Assembly: GCA_051881695.1 (NCBI GenBank)
Contig: JBJEQJ010000042.1
Location: forward strand, 7,167-71,166
Direction of reading: 5' to 3'
DNA from: CAYJFG01 sp051881695
GTDB lineage: Bacteria; Bacillota; Clostridia; Oscillospirales; Acutalibacteraceae
Length of the DNA stretch: 64,000 nucleotides
Position numbers and translations under genes: made by a program. This document shows positions 1 to 7,612 of the stretch, in pieces; the stretch's first letter is position 1; each line of letters starts with the position of its first letter. The notes beneath the pieces are model-generated. The model had not been told where the DNA came from. It saw only the letters and a list, made by a program, of their open reading frames with translations, and made no database searches.

Positions 1-1
1 G

Positions 2-733
2 GTGTGTGAGGAGCATAAAATTGCACATCAGCCGGGTACTGTTGATATAGGCGTGCGTATTGAGGTAAGAAACGAGGTTATGGAGGAGGTAAACGAGGTT
101 TTATACGAATCCAAGCTTATAGGCTACCCAAGACCGTTTAAAAATAAGGTGAGAACCTTTTGCCAGAACCCCGGCGGCTTTGTAAGCCAGGAAAACTACG
201 ATAACGACTTAGCCGTTGTAAACGGTCACTCCTACAAGGATATAAAATCCAACAACACAAACCTTGCAATTTTAGTATCTCATAACTTTACCGAGCCGTT
301 TAACCAGCCGATAGCATATGCACAGAAGGTGGGCGAGCTTACAAATATGCTTGCTAACGGTCATATTCTTGTGCAGAGATACGGAGATATACTCGACGGC
401 AAGCGCACATGGCCCAAGGAGCTGAGCCAGTCTAACGTAAGGCCGACAATTCCGGACGCCGTTGCAGGCGACATTACAGCCGCAATGCCGTACCGTGCAA
501 TGGTAAATATAATAAACTTTATTCAGGCGGTAGACAACGTAGTACCGGGCTTTGCAAGCTATGAAACCCTGCTTTATTCGCCGGAGCTTAAATTTTACAG
601 CAACCGGGTTAAGATGGACAGCGACTTCAACACAAACATCAAGGGTCTGCACTGCCTGGGCGATTCCTCAGGCTGGACAAGAGGTCTTATGATGGCGTCT
701 GTTATGGGCGTGCTTATGGCGAGAAAGCTGTAA
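2..733 (+). CDS. NAD(P)/FAD-dependent oxidoreductase, C-terminal part (partial)
   Basis: Only the last 243 residues are in the window; the reading frame is open to the left edge, so the true start lies upstream and the first GTG is not a start. The sequence matches the C-terminal half of the uncharacterised FAD-dependent dehydrogenases of the COG2509 type: a central NGHSY segment, a FTEPF...PIAYA stretch, and a closing GDSSGWTRGLMMASVMG loop that in this fold sits at the FAD. The N-terminal dinucleotide-binding motif is outside the window, so cofactor use is inferred from the family. The substrate is unknown. No terminator is obvious after it; the next gene has its own strong promoter. Confidence 0.7.
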   Translation: MCEEHKIAHQPGTVDIGVRIEVRNEVMEEVNEVLYESKLIGYPRPFKNKVRTFCQNPGGFVSQENYDNDLAVVNGHSYKDIKSNNTNLAILVSHNFTEPFNQPIAYAQKVGELTNMLANGHILVQRYGDILDGKRTWPKELSQSNVRPTIPDAVAGDITAAMPYRAMVNIINFIQAVDNVVPGFASYETLLYSPELKFYSNRVKMDSDFNTNIKGLHCLGDSSGWTRGLMMASVMGVLMARKL

Positions 734-807
734 CAGGACACTGCTTTTCTGCAAAATAAGACTGTTTTATGTAGCCCTTTGCATAGTTTTCGCAAATTTG
801 CAAATTA

Positions 808-836
808 TTGACACAAAAAGAAAACTATACTATAAT
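808..836 (+). promoter_or_regulatory. sigma-A promoter for the 4,6-dehydratase gene
   Basis: Perfect consensus boxes: TTGACA at 808-813 and TATAAT at 831-836 with a 17-bp spacer. The start codon at 919 lies about 75 nt past the predicted transcript start. Confidence 0.85.
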
Positions 837-918
837 TATGAAATCAGAAAAGAGAAAATTTATTTGTCTTGAACGGAAATTTTTATAAAATTATTTTATA
901 AATATGAGGTAAATAAAA

Positions 919-2802
919 ATGAAAAAGCTTACGCCTCGCAAGCTTGTGCTTGCACTTTCCGATATGTTTATAATATGCGTATGTTCACTTGTTTCAAACT
1001 ATGCGCTTGAAATTTTCGGCTTTAAGCCGCTTTGGACATCTCAGCTCGGTATAATTACTGTTTTGCTCGTGTTTTTATGCTTTGCTTCTCTGTTTGTTAT
1101 GGGAGCGTACAACAAGCTCTGGCGCTACTTTAATTTAAGAGATTACCTTTCCTGTATATCGGGAATGTTAATAGGCTGCGGCGTTGCGCTTGTTATTATG
1201 TTTTTAATATATAATCAGTGGATGTTCCAGTTTATTATTCTGCAGTTTGCGCTAAGCACGTTAAGCGTAATTCTGTTCAGAATGATTTTCAGAAAAACGT
1301 TCCTGGTGCTTGTTGACTCCAGCAACAACAGATACAAGAAGAGAACGCTTATCGTCGGCGCAGGCGAGGCGTGCAAAATTATTTTAAGAGAAATTGAAAA
1401 CGCACATTCAGACGTTGACAGTCCCTGCTTTGAGTATCTTCCGGTATGTATTGTAGACGACGACCCCAAAAAGCTGAAAACTGCTATACGCGGCGTAAGA
1501 GTTCTGGGCACAAGCGAAGATATTATTAAGCTTTGTAAGGATATGGAGATAGAGATTATTATATTTGCCATACCCTCCAGCACAGAGTCAGAGAAGAGAT
1601 ATATACTCGACCTTTGCTCGGAAACACAATGTAAAATTAAAATTGTGCCGTATTTAAGCGAGATTATAGATGACGGCGACAAAAAGGATATTGTCCCGCA
1701 GATGGCGGATATTAAGGTTGAGGACCTTCTGGGCAGAAAGCCGATAACCTTTAACAAAAAGGATACTATGCAGTTTATCAGCGGAAAGGTATGTATGATA
1801 ACCGGCGGCGGCGGCTCAATAGGCAGCGAGCTTACAAGGCAGATTGCAAAGTATAACCCGGAGCAGATAATAATTTTAGATATTTATGAAAACAATGCCT
1901 ATGACATTCAGCAGGAGCTTGTAATGGAGTACGGCGGAAAGCTTAATATTGTAACGCTTATTGCCTCTGTGCGCGACCACGAGAAAATGAAGGCGATTTT
2001 CGAAAAGTATAAGCCTCAGGTTATCTTCCATGCGGCGGCGCATAAGCACGTTCCTCTTATGGAAACCTCTCCGGAGGAGGCAGTTAAAAACAATGTTGTC
2101 GGCACATTTAATATGGCAACGCTTGCCGAGTATTACGGTGCAGAAAAGTTTGTTATGATTTCCACCGATAAGGCGGTAAATCCGACAAATGTAATGGGTG
2201 CTACAAAGCGATGCTGCGAAATGATAATGGAATATATGGCGCAGTTCGGCAGCTCAAAGACAGAATTTGTTACCACTCGTTTTGGCAATGTATTAGGCTC
2301 AAACGGCTCTGTTATTCCGCTGTTTAAGCGTCAGATTGAAAGCGGAAAGCCCGTAACGGTTACGCACCCGGAAATTATCAGATATTTTATGACAATCCCC
2401 GAGGCAGTGTCGCTGGTGCTTCAGGCGGCGGCAATGGCGCACGGCGGCGAAATATTTGTTCTTGATATGGGTGCGCCGGTTAAAATAGTAACGCTTGCAG
2501 AAAATCTGATAAGAATGTACGGAAAAACACCATATAAGGATGTTGAGATAAAATTTACGGGTCTTCGTCCGGGAGAAAAGCTTTATGAGGAGCTTTTGAT
2601 GGACGAGGAGGGGCTTAAGGCAACTGCAAACAAGAAGATATTTATAGGCAATCAAATTCCGATTAAGGCGGAGGAATTTACAGAAAAGCTTACAAAGCTG
2701 CGTGAATATGCCGAGAAAAACGATTCTGAAAATACGCTTATAATGTTAAGCGATATTGTACCTACATTCCATCACCAAACTAACGACGGCGGCGGAAAGT
2801 AA
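919..2802 (+). CDS. Membrane-bound nucleotide-sugar 4,6-dehydratase (PglF/CapD/WbpM family)
   Basis: 627 residues. The N-terminus holds about four transmembrane helices (residues 10-125), followed by a first Rossmann region (GAGEACKI, near 142) and a second, catalytic short-chain dehydrogenase domain with GGGGSIGSEL near 296-305. The usual catalytic Tyr of YxxxK is replaced by Met (M426-G-A-T-K430), as is typical of the large membrane 4,6-dehydratases PglF and WbpM, together with the STDKAVNPTNV motif before it. The family converts UDP-N-acetylglucosamine to a 4-keto-6-deoxy sugar, the first step to di-deoxy amino sugars of surface glycans. It stands alone here, but could supply a keto sugar to the WecE-like aminotransferase at 19.9 kb; that link is inference. 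Confidence 0.9.
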   Translation: MKKLTPRKLVLALSDMFIICVCSLVSNYALEIFGFKPLWTSQLGIITVLLVFLCFASLFVMGAYNKLWRYFNLRDYLSCISGMLIGCGVALVIMFLIYNQWMFQFIILQFALSTLSVILFRMIFRKTFLVLVDSSNNRYKKRTLIVGAGEACKIILREIENAHSDVDSPCFEYLPVCIVDDDPKKLKTAIRGVRVLGTSEDIIKLCKDMEIEIIIFAIPSSTESEKRYILDLCSETQCKIKIVPYLSEIIDDGDKKDIVPQMADIKVEDLLGRKPITFNKKDTMQFISGKVCMITGGGGSIGSELTRQIAKYNPEQIIILDIYENNAYDIQQELVMEYGGKLNIVTLIASVRDHEKMKAIFEKYKPQVIFHAAAHKHVPLMETSPEEAVKNNVVGTFNMATLAEYYGAEKFVMISTDKAVNPTNVMGATKRCCEMIMEYMAQFGSSKTEFVTTRFGNVLGSNGSVIPLFKRQIESGKPVTVTHPEIIRYFMTIPEAVSLVLQAAAMAHGGEIFVLDMGAPVKIVTLAENLIRMYGKTPYKDVEIKFTGLRPGEKLYEELLMDEEGLKATANKKIFIGNQIPIKAEEFTEKLTKLREYAEKNDSENTLIMLSDIVPTFHHQTNDGGGK

Positions 2803-2808
2803 TGTCTT

Positions 2809-2836
2809 TTGTTGTACTTAAAATTGAGTATATTAT
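2809..2836 (+). promoter_or_regulatory. probable promoter of glmS
   Basis: TTGTTG (2809-2814), 16-bp spacer, TATTAT (2831-2836). The leader is short (about 65 nt) and lacks the glmS ribozyme found before glmS in many Firmicutes. Confidence 0.5.
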
Positions 2837-2906
2837 ATTTTCTATGGTTCGGTATATAACATTAAATTAAAGAATAAAATTAATCTACGAAGCAGGAGGT
2901 AATACT

Positions 2907-4730
2907 ATGTGTGGTATAGTCGGATATGTCGGCTACAGAGATTGCAGCGATGTTCTGGTGTCTGCTCTTACCAAGCTTGAGTACAGGGGTTACGACTCAG
3001 CAGGAATAGCTGTTTTTGAAAACGGGGAAATTAAGGTAGCAAAAACACAGGGAAGACTGAAAGACCTTGAGGATAAAATGCAGAAGGAAGGAAAGCCAAT
3101 GGGCTTTGCCGGAATAGGTCATACAAGATGGGCAACTCACGGCGAGCCGTCAGACAGAAATTCTCACCCTCACAGCGGCGAAAAGGTGTCTATAGTACAT
3201 AACGGAATAATTGAGAATTATAAAATGCTCAAGGAATTTCTTGTAAGCAAAAATCAAACCTTTTTAAGCGATACAGACACAGAGGTAGTAGCAAGGCTTC
3301 TGGGATATTACTATAACGGAGATCCGCTTGATACTATAATAAAGGTTGTGCAGGAGCTTGAAGGCTCTTATGCGCTCGGTATGGTATTTGAGGATTTTCC
3401 GGATACTGTATATGCAATCCGTCACGAAAGCCCGCTTATTGTAGGCGTTGGAGAAAACGAGAATTTCATAGCGTCCGATGTACCGGCAATACTTAAATAT
3501 ACAAAGGATTATTATCTTCTAGAGCACGATGAAATTGCCGTTTTGGACAAAAGCGGCGTGAAAATTTATGATTTGCACCGCAGAGAGGTTGAAAAAGAGC
3601 TGAAAACTGCCGACTGGGATATGGAGTCTGCGGAAAAGTGCGGTTATGAGCACTTTATGATAAAGGAAATACACGAACAGCCAACCTCTGTAAGAACAAC
3701 AATTACGCCGAGAATAACAAACGGTTTGCCGGATTTATCTGAATGTGGCATTACACCGGAGCTTATAAAAAACTTCCGTCAGATATACATTGTAGCCTGC
3801 GGAACGGCAATGCACGCCGGAACTGTGGGTAAATATGTTATTGAGAAGCTTGCGAGAATACCTGTTACGGTTGATATAGCCTCGGAATTCAGATACAGAA
3901 GTCCGCTTGTGGGCGAGGGCGACCTTGTTATTATAATCTCACAGTCCGGAGAAACGGCAGACAGCTTAGCGGCAATGCGCCTTTCAAAAAGCCTTGGCGC
4001 AAAAACACTTGCAATAGTAAACGCAAAGGGAAGCTCCATTGCAAGAGAAGCCGATATGCTCATATACACGCACGCAGGTCCGGAAATTGCCGTTGCGTCT
4101 ACAAAGGCGTATATGGTACAGCTTGCAGTAATGTATCTGTTCGCCTTTGAGCTTGCTTTGGCGGCAGGCAGAATATCTGAGGAAGAGTGCAGAGAGCTTA
4201 CAAAGGCGCTTACCGATATACCGGAAACAATAGAGAAAATACTTGAAAGCGACAAGGAGAAATGCTCCTTTGTTGCAACACAGCTTATAACTGCCGACAG
4301 CCTGCTGTATATAGGCAGAGGACTTGACTACGCAATGAGTATGGAGGGAAGCCTGAAGCTTAAGGAAATTTCCTACATTCATTCCGAGGCATACGCCGCA
4401 GGCGAGCTTAAGCACGGAACAATATCGCTTATAACGCAGGATATGCCTGTAATCGCCGTTGCAACTCAGTCAGATTTGCTTGACAAGACGGTAAGCAATA
4501 TTAAAGAGGTAAAGTCAAGAGGCGCCAAGGTTGTGCTTGTATGCACAGAGGGCTTTAACGTGGACGAAGAGGCATATGATTTTATTATAAGAGTGCCGAA
4601 AACCAACGAGCTTCTTACCCCGATGAGTACGGCTGTTTCTTTACAGCTTCTGGCGTATTACACCTCTGTATTAAGAGGGAACGACGTTGACAAGCCGAGA
4701 AATCTTGCAAAGTCTGTAACGGTGGAATAA
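2907..4730 (+). CDS. glmS: Glutamine--fructose-6-phosphate aminotransferase (isomerizing)
   Basis: 607 residues, the normal family length. Makes glucosamine-6-phosphate from fructose-6-phosphate and glutamine, the entry step to peptidoglycan amino sugars. The N-terminal glutamine amidotransferase domain begins MCGIVGYVG with Cys2 as nucleophile; GHTRWATHG and HNGIIENY are the glutamine-site motifs. Two SIS domains follow, with SQSGETADS and a STKAY motif, and the conserved C-terminus (PRNLAKSVTVE) closes the sugar site. The ribosome site AGGAGG lies 7 nt before the ATG. Regulation by the usual ribozyme is not supported, as the 104-bp gap holds no such element. Confidence 0.97.
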   Translation: MCGIVGYVGYRDCSDVLVSALTKLEYRGYDSAGIAVFENGEIKVAKTQGRLKDLEDKMQKEGKPMGFAGIGHTRWATHGEPSDRNSHPHSGEKVSIVHNGIIENYKMLKEFLVSKNQTFLSDTDTEVVARLLGYYYNGDPLDTIIKVVQELEGSYALGMVFEDFPDTVYAIRHESPLIVGVGENENFIASDVPAILKYTKDYYLLEHDEIAVLDKSGVKIYDLHRREVEKELKTADWDMESAEKCGYEHFMIKEIHEQPTSVRTTITPRITNGLPDLSECGITPELIKNFRQIYIVACGTAMHAGTVGKYVIEKLARIPVTVDIASEFRYRSPLVGEGDLVIIISQSGETADSLAAMRLSKSLGAKTLAIVNAKGSSIAREADMLIYTHAGPEIAVASTKAYMVQLAVMYLFAFELALAAGRISEEECRELTKALTDIPETIEKILESDKEKCSFVATQLITADSLLYIGRGLDYAMSMEGSLKLKEISYIHSEAYAAGELKHGTISLITQDMPVIAVATQSDLLDKTVSNIKEVKSRGAKVVLVCTEGFNVDEEAYDFIIRVPKTNELLTPMSTAVSLQLLAYYTSVLRGNDVDKPRNLAKSVTVE

Positions 4731-4745
4731 TAAAATATTTTAGGA

Positions 4746-4769
4746 TTTAATTTATTTAAATAAATTAAA
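4746..4769. promoter_or_regulatory. 24-bp perfect AT palindrome before the amylase gene
   Basis: Arms of 12 bp (TTTAATTTATTT and its exact complement) meet without a spacer, 24 bp before the amylase start. It may act as a weak glmS terminator hairpin or as an operator; nothing in the sequence decides. Confidence 0.5.
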
Positions 4770-4792
4770 AATTTTTAGAAAGAAGTGGTAAA

Positions 4793-7264
4793 ATGATTAA
4801 GAAACTATTGGCATCCGTACTCACGGTTGTAATGCTTGCGTCCTTAATTTGCATACATACAGGCGCAGTTTACATACCGGCAGAGGAGGAAGCCGCAGCA
4901 GACTACGGACTAAAAAGCAATGTGCAGGAGGGTGTAATTCTGCACGCTTGGAACTGGTCATACAACAACATTAAGGCAAATATGAAAACGATAGCAGAAA
5001 GCGGCTATTCGGCAGTACAGACCTCGCCTGTAACACAGCCGAAGGACTACTACTGGGAGGGCGTTGCTTACGGCGATGTAGGTATACCGGACGGTACAGG
5101 CGGTTACAACGCAAACTGGTGGAAGGTTTATCAGCCTGTTTCAATGTCTATATGCGACAATGGAAATACATGGTTCGGCACGAAGAAAGAGTTTGAAGAA
5201 ATGTGTGCCGAGGCTGAAAAATACGGCGTTAAGGTTATTGTTGACATCGTAGCAAACCATATGGGTAATATTCAGGGCTGGAAAATAGGCAGTGTTGAAG
5301 AGGTTATGAGCGATATTTCACCGCAGGTCGGTGAATTCTGTAACCCGGATATGCTCACAGATCCTTCATATTGGCACATCAGCACAAGCTGGATTCACTC
5401 AAGCGACGGCCGCTTTGACATAACACAGGGCAATATGGGTATGCCGGACCTCAATACAGGCGACAAAAAGGTTCAGACAATGGTGCTGAATCTCTTAAAG
5501 GAATGTATTGATGCAGGCGCAGACGGCTTCCGTTTTGACGCTGCAAAGCATATAGAAACTCCTGCCGACGACCCTGCATTTGCAAGCGACTTCTGGGATG
5601 TTGTGCTTGACGGAGCAACTGCTTACGCTAAGAGCAAGGGTCTTGACGCACCCTACTATTACGGCGAGGTACTCAACAGACTTGACAGTACAGCAGCAGA
5701 AAATTATTATATCAGTAAAATGTCCTTAACAGACAACAGCACAGGCGATAATATAAGAAACTCCCTCAGATGGGGCGGAATGGGCAGCGCAGGCAATTCC
5801 GGCTTTGCAGGCTATGTTCACGGCAAAGCAGACAGAGTTGTTCTATGGGCAGAAAGCCACGATACTTATATGGGCGGCGGCTCTTCCTATGACGCTAACG
5901 ACAAGACAATAAAGCAAACATGGGCAGTTGTTGCATCAAGAAAAGACGCTACATCTCTGTTCTTTGCCCGTCCGTACTATTCAAAACAAATTCTTGCAGA
6001 TGACGTAAACGGCGCAAGACAGCCGGATTATTTGAAAGCAAATCTTGAACAGCGCCAGATGGGCGAGGTAGGAACATATACCTGGAGCGACACATCTGTT
6101 GCAGAGGTTAATAAGTTCCATAACCTTTTTGCCGGACAAAGCGAGTCGCTCTCAACTGTTGACAACAAGATTTTCTACAACGAGCGCGGAACAAGCGGTG
6201 TAATAATAGTTAATTTAGACGGAGCAGGTGAAGTTTCTCTGTCGGCAAAGGCAATGAAAGCCGGAACATATAAAGACCAGGTAACAGGCGAAATCTTTAC
6301 TGTTGCCAACGGCAAAATCACAGGTAATATTAAGGGCGAGGACGGAATTGCAGTAGTATATGACGCTGACCCGGCACCGCAAAATACAATTTCTCAAAAG
6401 GGCGGCGAATTTACGTCAGATACTCTTAAGCTCACCTTAGGATTAAGCAACGCTACCTCCGGCACATATAAAATAGGCGACGGAGCAGCTACAACCTACA
6501 CTGCTTCAACCGAAATTACAATAGGCGAGGGTCTTGCAACAGGCGAAAGCGTAACGGTTTATCTCACTGCAACAAACGGAAGCGAAACTACAAACACCTC
6601 CTACACCTTTACAAAGACAGAGAATATAACGCCGACAACTCCTACAAGTCCCACAGAGCCGACCACTCCCACAAGTCCCACAGGACCGACATCTCCTACT
6701 CAGCCTGCCGGTACTGTAAAGGTTTATTTTGACAACAGCAAGACAAATTGGGATAAGGTTTGCTGCTATATTTATGCTGACGGAGCAGGCGAAGTGAAGG
6801 CTTGGCCGGGAAATGAAATGACCTTAAATGCAGACGGTCTTTACGAGTTTACTGTTCCAAGCGGCTTTGAAAACGGAAGAGTACTTTTTAACAACAAAAA
6901 TAACGGACAGCAAATTCCTGCGGCAGGTCAGCCGGGCTTAGAAATAAACAGCAAGAATATGATCTATCAAAACGGAAGCTGGAAAGAATATATAGTTGTT
7001 GAGCCGACCGAACCCACTGACCCCACACAGCCGGAGCAATATATGTACGGCGACCTTACAGGAGATTCTGTAGTTGATATGAACGATGTTCTTCACGCAC
7101 AGAGATACCTTGCTAAGATTGCCACATTTACTCAGCCGCAGATTTTAAGCGGTGATATTAACAAATCCGGCGACATAGATTTGCAGGATATTCTTGAGGT
7201 TCAGAAATATATGGCAAAAATTAAGTGCAGTGAACTTATCGGCACAAAATTCAGCGTTGCTTAA
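4793..7264 (+). CDS. Secreted alpha-amylase GH13 with CBM26-like module and type I dockerin
   Basis: 823 residues. Signal peptide about 1-25; GH13 catalytic barrel about 40-430 with DIVANH (151-156), nucleophile D249 in DGFRFDAAKH, acid/base E292 in YYYGEV and third acid D357 in ESHD; a beta domain; an Ig-like or CHB_HEX-like module near 530-610; a PT-rich linker; a CBM26-like starch-binding module around 645-735 with the AWPG motif; and a C-terminal dockerin with two calcium loops (DLTGDSVVDMND and DINKSGDIDLQD). It should hydrolyse alpha-1,4 bonds of starch outside the cell and dock to a cohesin, as in the R. bromii amylosome. No cohesin or scaffoldin gene lies in this window. No promoter fits in the 62-bp gap, so it may be read with glmS or from inside glmS. 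Confidence 0.95.
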   Translation: MIKKLLASVLTVVMLASLICIHTGAVYIPAEEEAAADYGLKSNVQEGVILHAWNWSYNNIKANMKTIAESGYSAVQTSPVTQPKDYYWEGVAYGDVGIPDGTGGYNANWWKVYQPVSMSICDNGNTWFGTKKEFEEMCAEAEKYGVKVIVDIVANHMGNIQGWKIGSVEEVMSDISPQVGEFCNPDMLTDPSYWHISTSWIHSSDGRFDITQGNMGMPDLNTGDKKVQTMVLNLLKECIDAGADGFRFDAAKHIETPADDPAFASDFWDVVLDGATAYAKSKGLDAPYYYGEVLNRLDSTAAENYYISKMSLTDNSTGDNIRNSLRWGGMGSAGNSGFAGYVHGKADRVVLWAESHDTYMGGGSSYDANDKTIKQTWAVVASRKDATSLFFARPYYSKQILADDVNGARQPDYLKANLEQRQMGEVGTYTWSDTSVAEVNKFHNLFAGQSESLSTVDNKIFYNERGTSGVIIVNLDGAGEVSLSAKAMKAGTYKDQVTGEIFTVANGKITGNIKGEDGIAVVYDADPAPQNTISQKGGEFTSDTLKLTLGLSNATSGTYKIGDGAATTYTASTEITIGEGLATGESVTVYLTATNGSETTNTSYTFTKTENITPTTPTSPTEPTTPTSPTGPTSPTQPAGTVKVYFDNSKTNWDKVCCYIYADGAGEVKAWPGNEMTLNADGLYEFTVPSGFENGRVLFNNKNNGQQIPAAGQPGLEINSKNMIYQNGSWKEYIVVEPTEPTDPTQPEQYMYGDLTGDSVVDMNDVLHAQRYLAKIATFTQPQILSGDINKSGDIDLQDILEVQKYMAKIKCSELIGTKFSVA

Positions 7265-7297
7265 TGCTGTTTAATCGGTTTTTATAACATAACGAAT

Positions 7298-7333
7298 AAA
7301 ACGGTACGGTTAATTATCAGCCGTACCGTTTTT
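7298..7333 (+). terminator. terminator after the amylase gene
   Basis: 12-bp perfect stem (AAAACGGTACGG and complement) around an 11-nt loop, ending in a T run. Confidence 0.85.
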
Positions 7334-7498
7334 GCGTGCAAAAGAGAATGGGTGGATTTAAAAGAAAATTTTTACAAAAGCAAAAAAAGTTTTTATTAAT
7401 ATTGCAAAAATGCTTTGTTTTGTATGTTGAATTTGCATAAAACAACAGGGTGAATATTGTAATAATAGGTGAATTTATTAATGAAATGAAATTTTCGG

Positions 7499-7527
7499 TT
7501 GTTTATACTGTGCATATATGCTATAAT
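7499..7527 (+). promoter_or_regulatory. promoter of the EF-G-like gene
   Basis: TTGTTT (7499-7504), 17-bp spacer, extended minus-10 TGCTATAAT ending at 7527. It lies in the otherwise gene-free stretch 7334-7558, which is AT-rich and shows nothing else. Confidence 0.75.
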
Positions 7528-7558
7528 TATTTAGTAATTACGAAGGTAATTGTAAAAA

Positions 7559-7612
7559 ATGTCCGATAAGGTCGAAACGCTTGTCGGAACCGAAAGGAGA
7601 TACCCGCATTGA
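7559..7612 (+). CDS. possible 17-residue leader peptide ORF
   Basis: ATG at 7559 opens a 17-codon ORF (MSDKVETLVGTERRYPH) whose TGA stop overlaps the TTG start of the next gene as TTGA. A purine stretch GAAGG lies 11 nt before the ATG. Codons 2-10 form a 9-bp hairpin (7562-7588) right before the ribosome site of the main gene. Translational coupling or leader control is inferred; no homologue is known to me. Confidence 0.35.
   Translation: MSDKVETLVGTERRYPH

Noticed and set aside
2803..2906. glmS ribozyme expected before glmS
   Set aside because: The gap is only 104 bp, AT-rich, and already holds the promoter; it has no ribozyme core.
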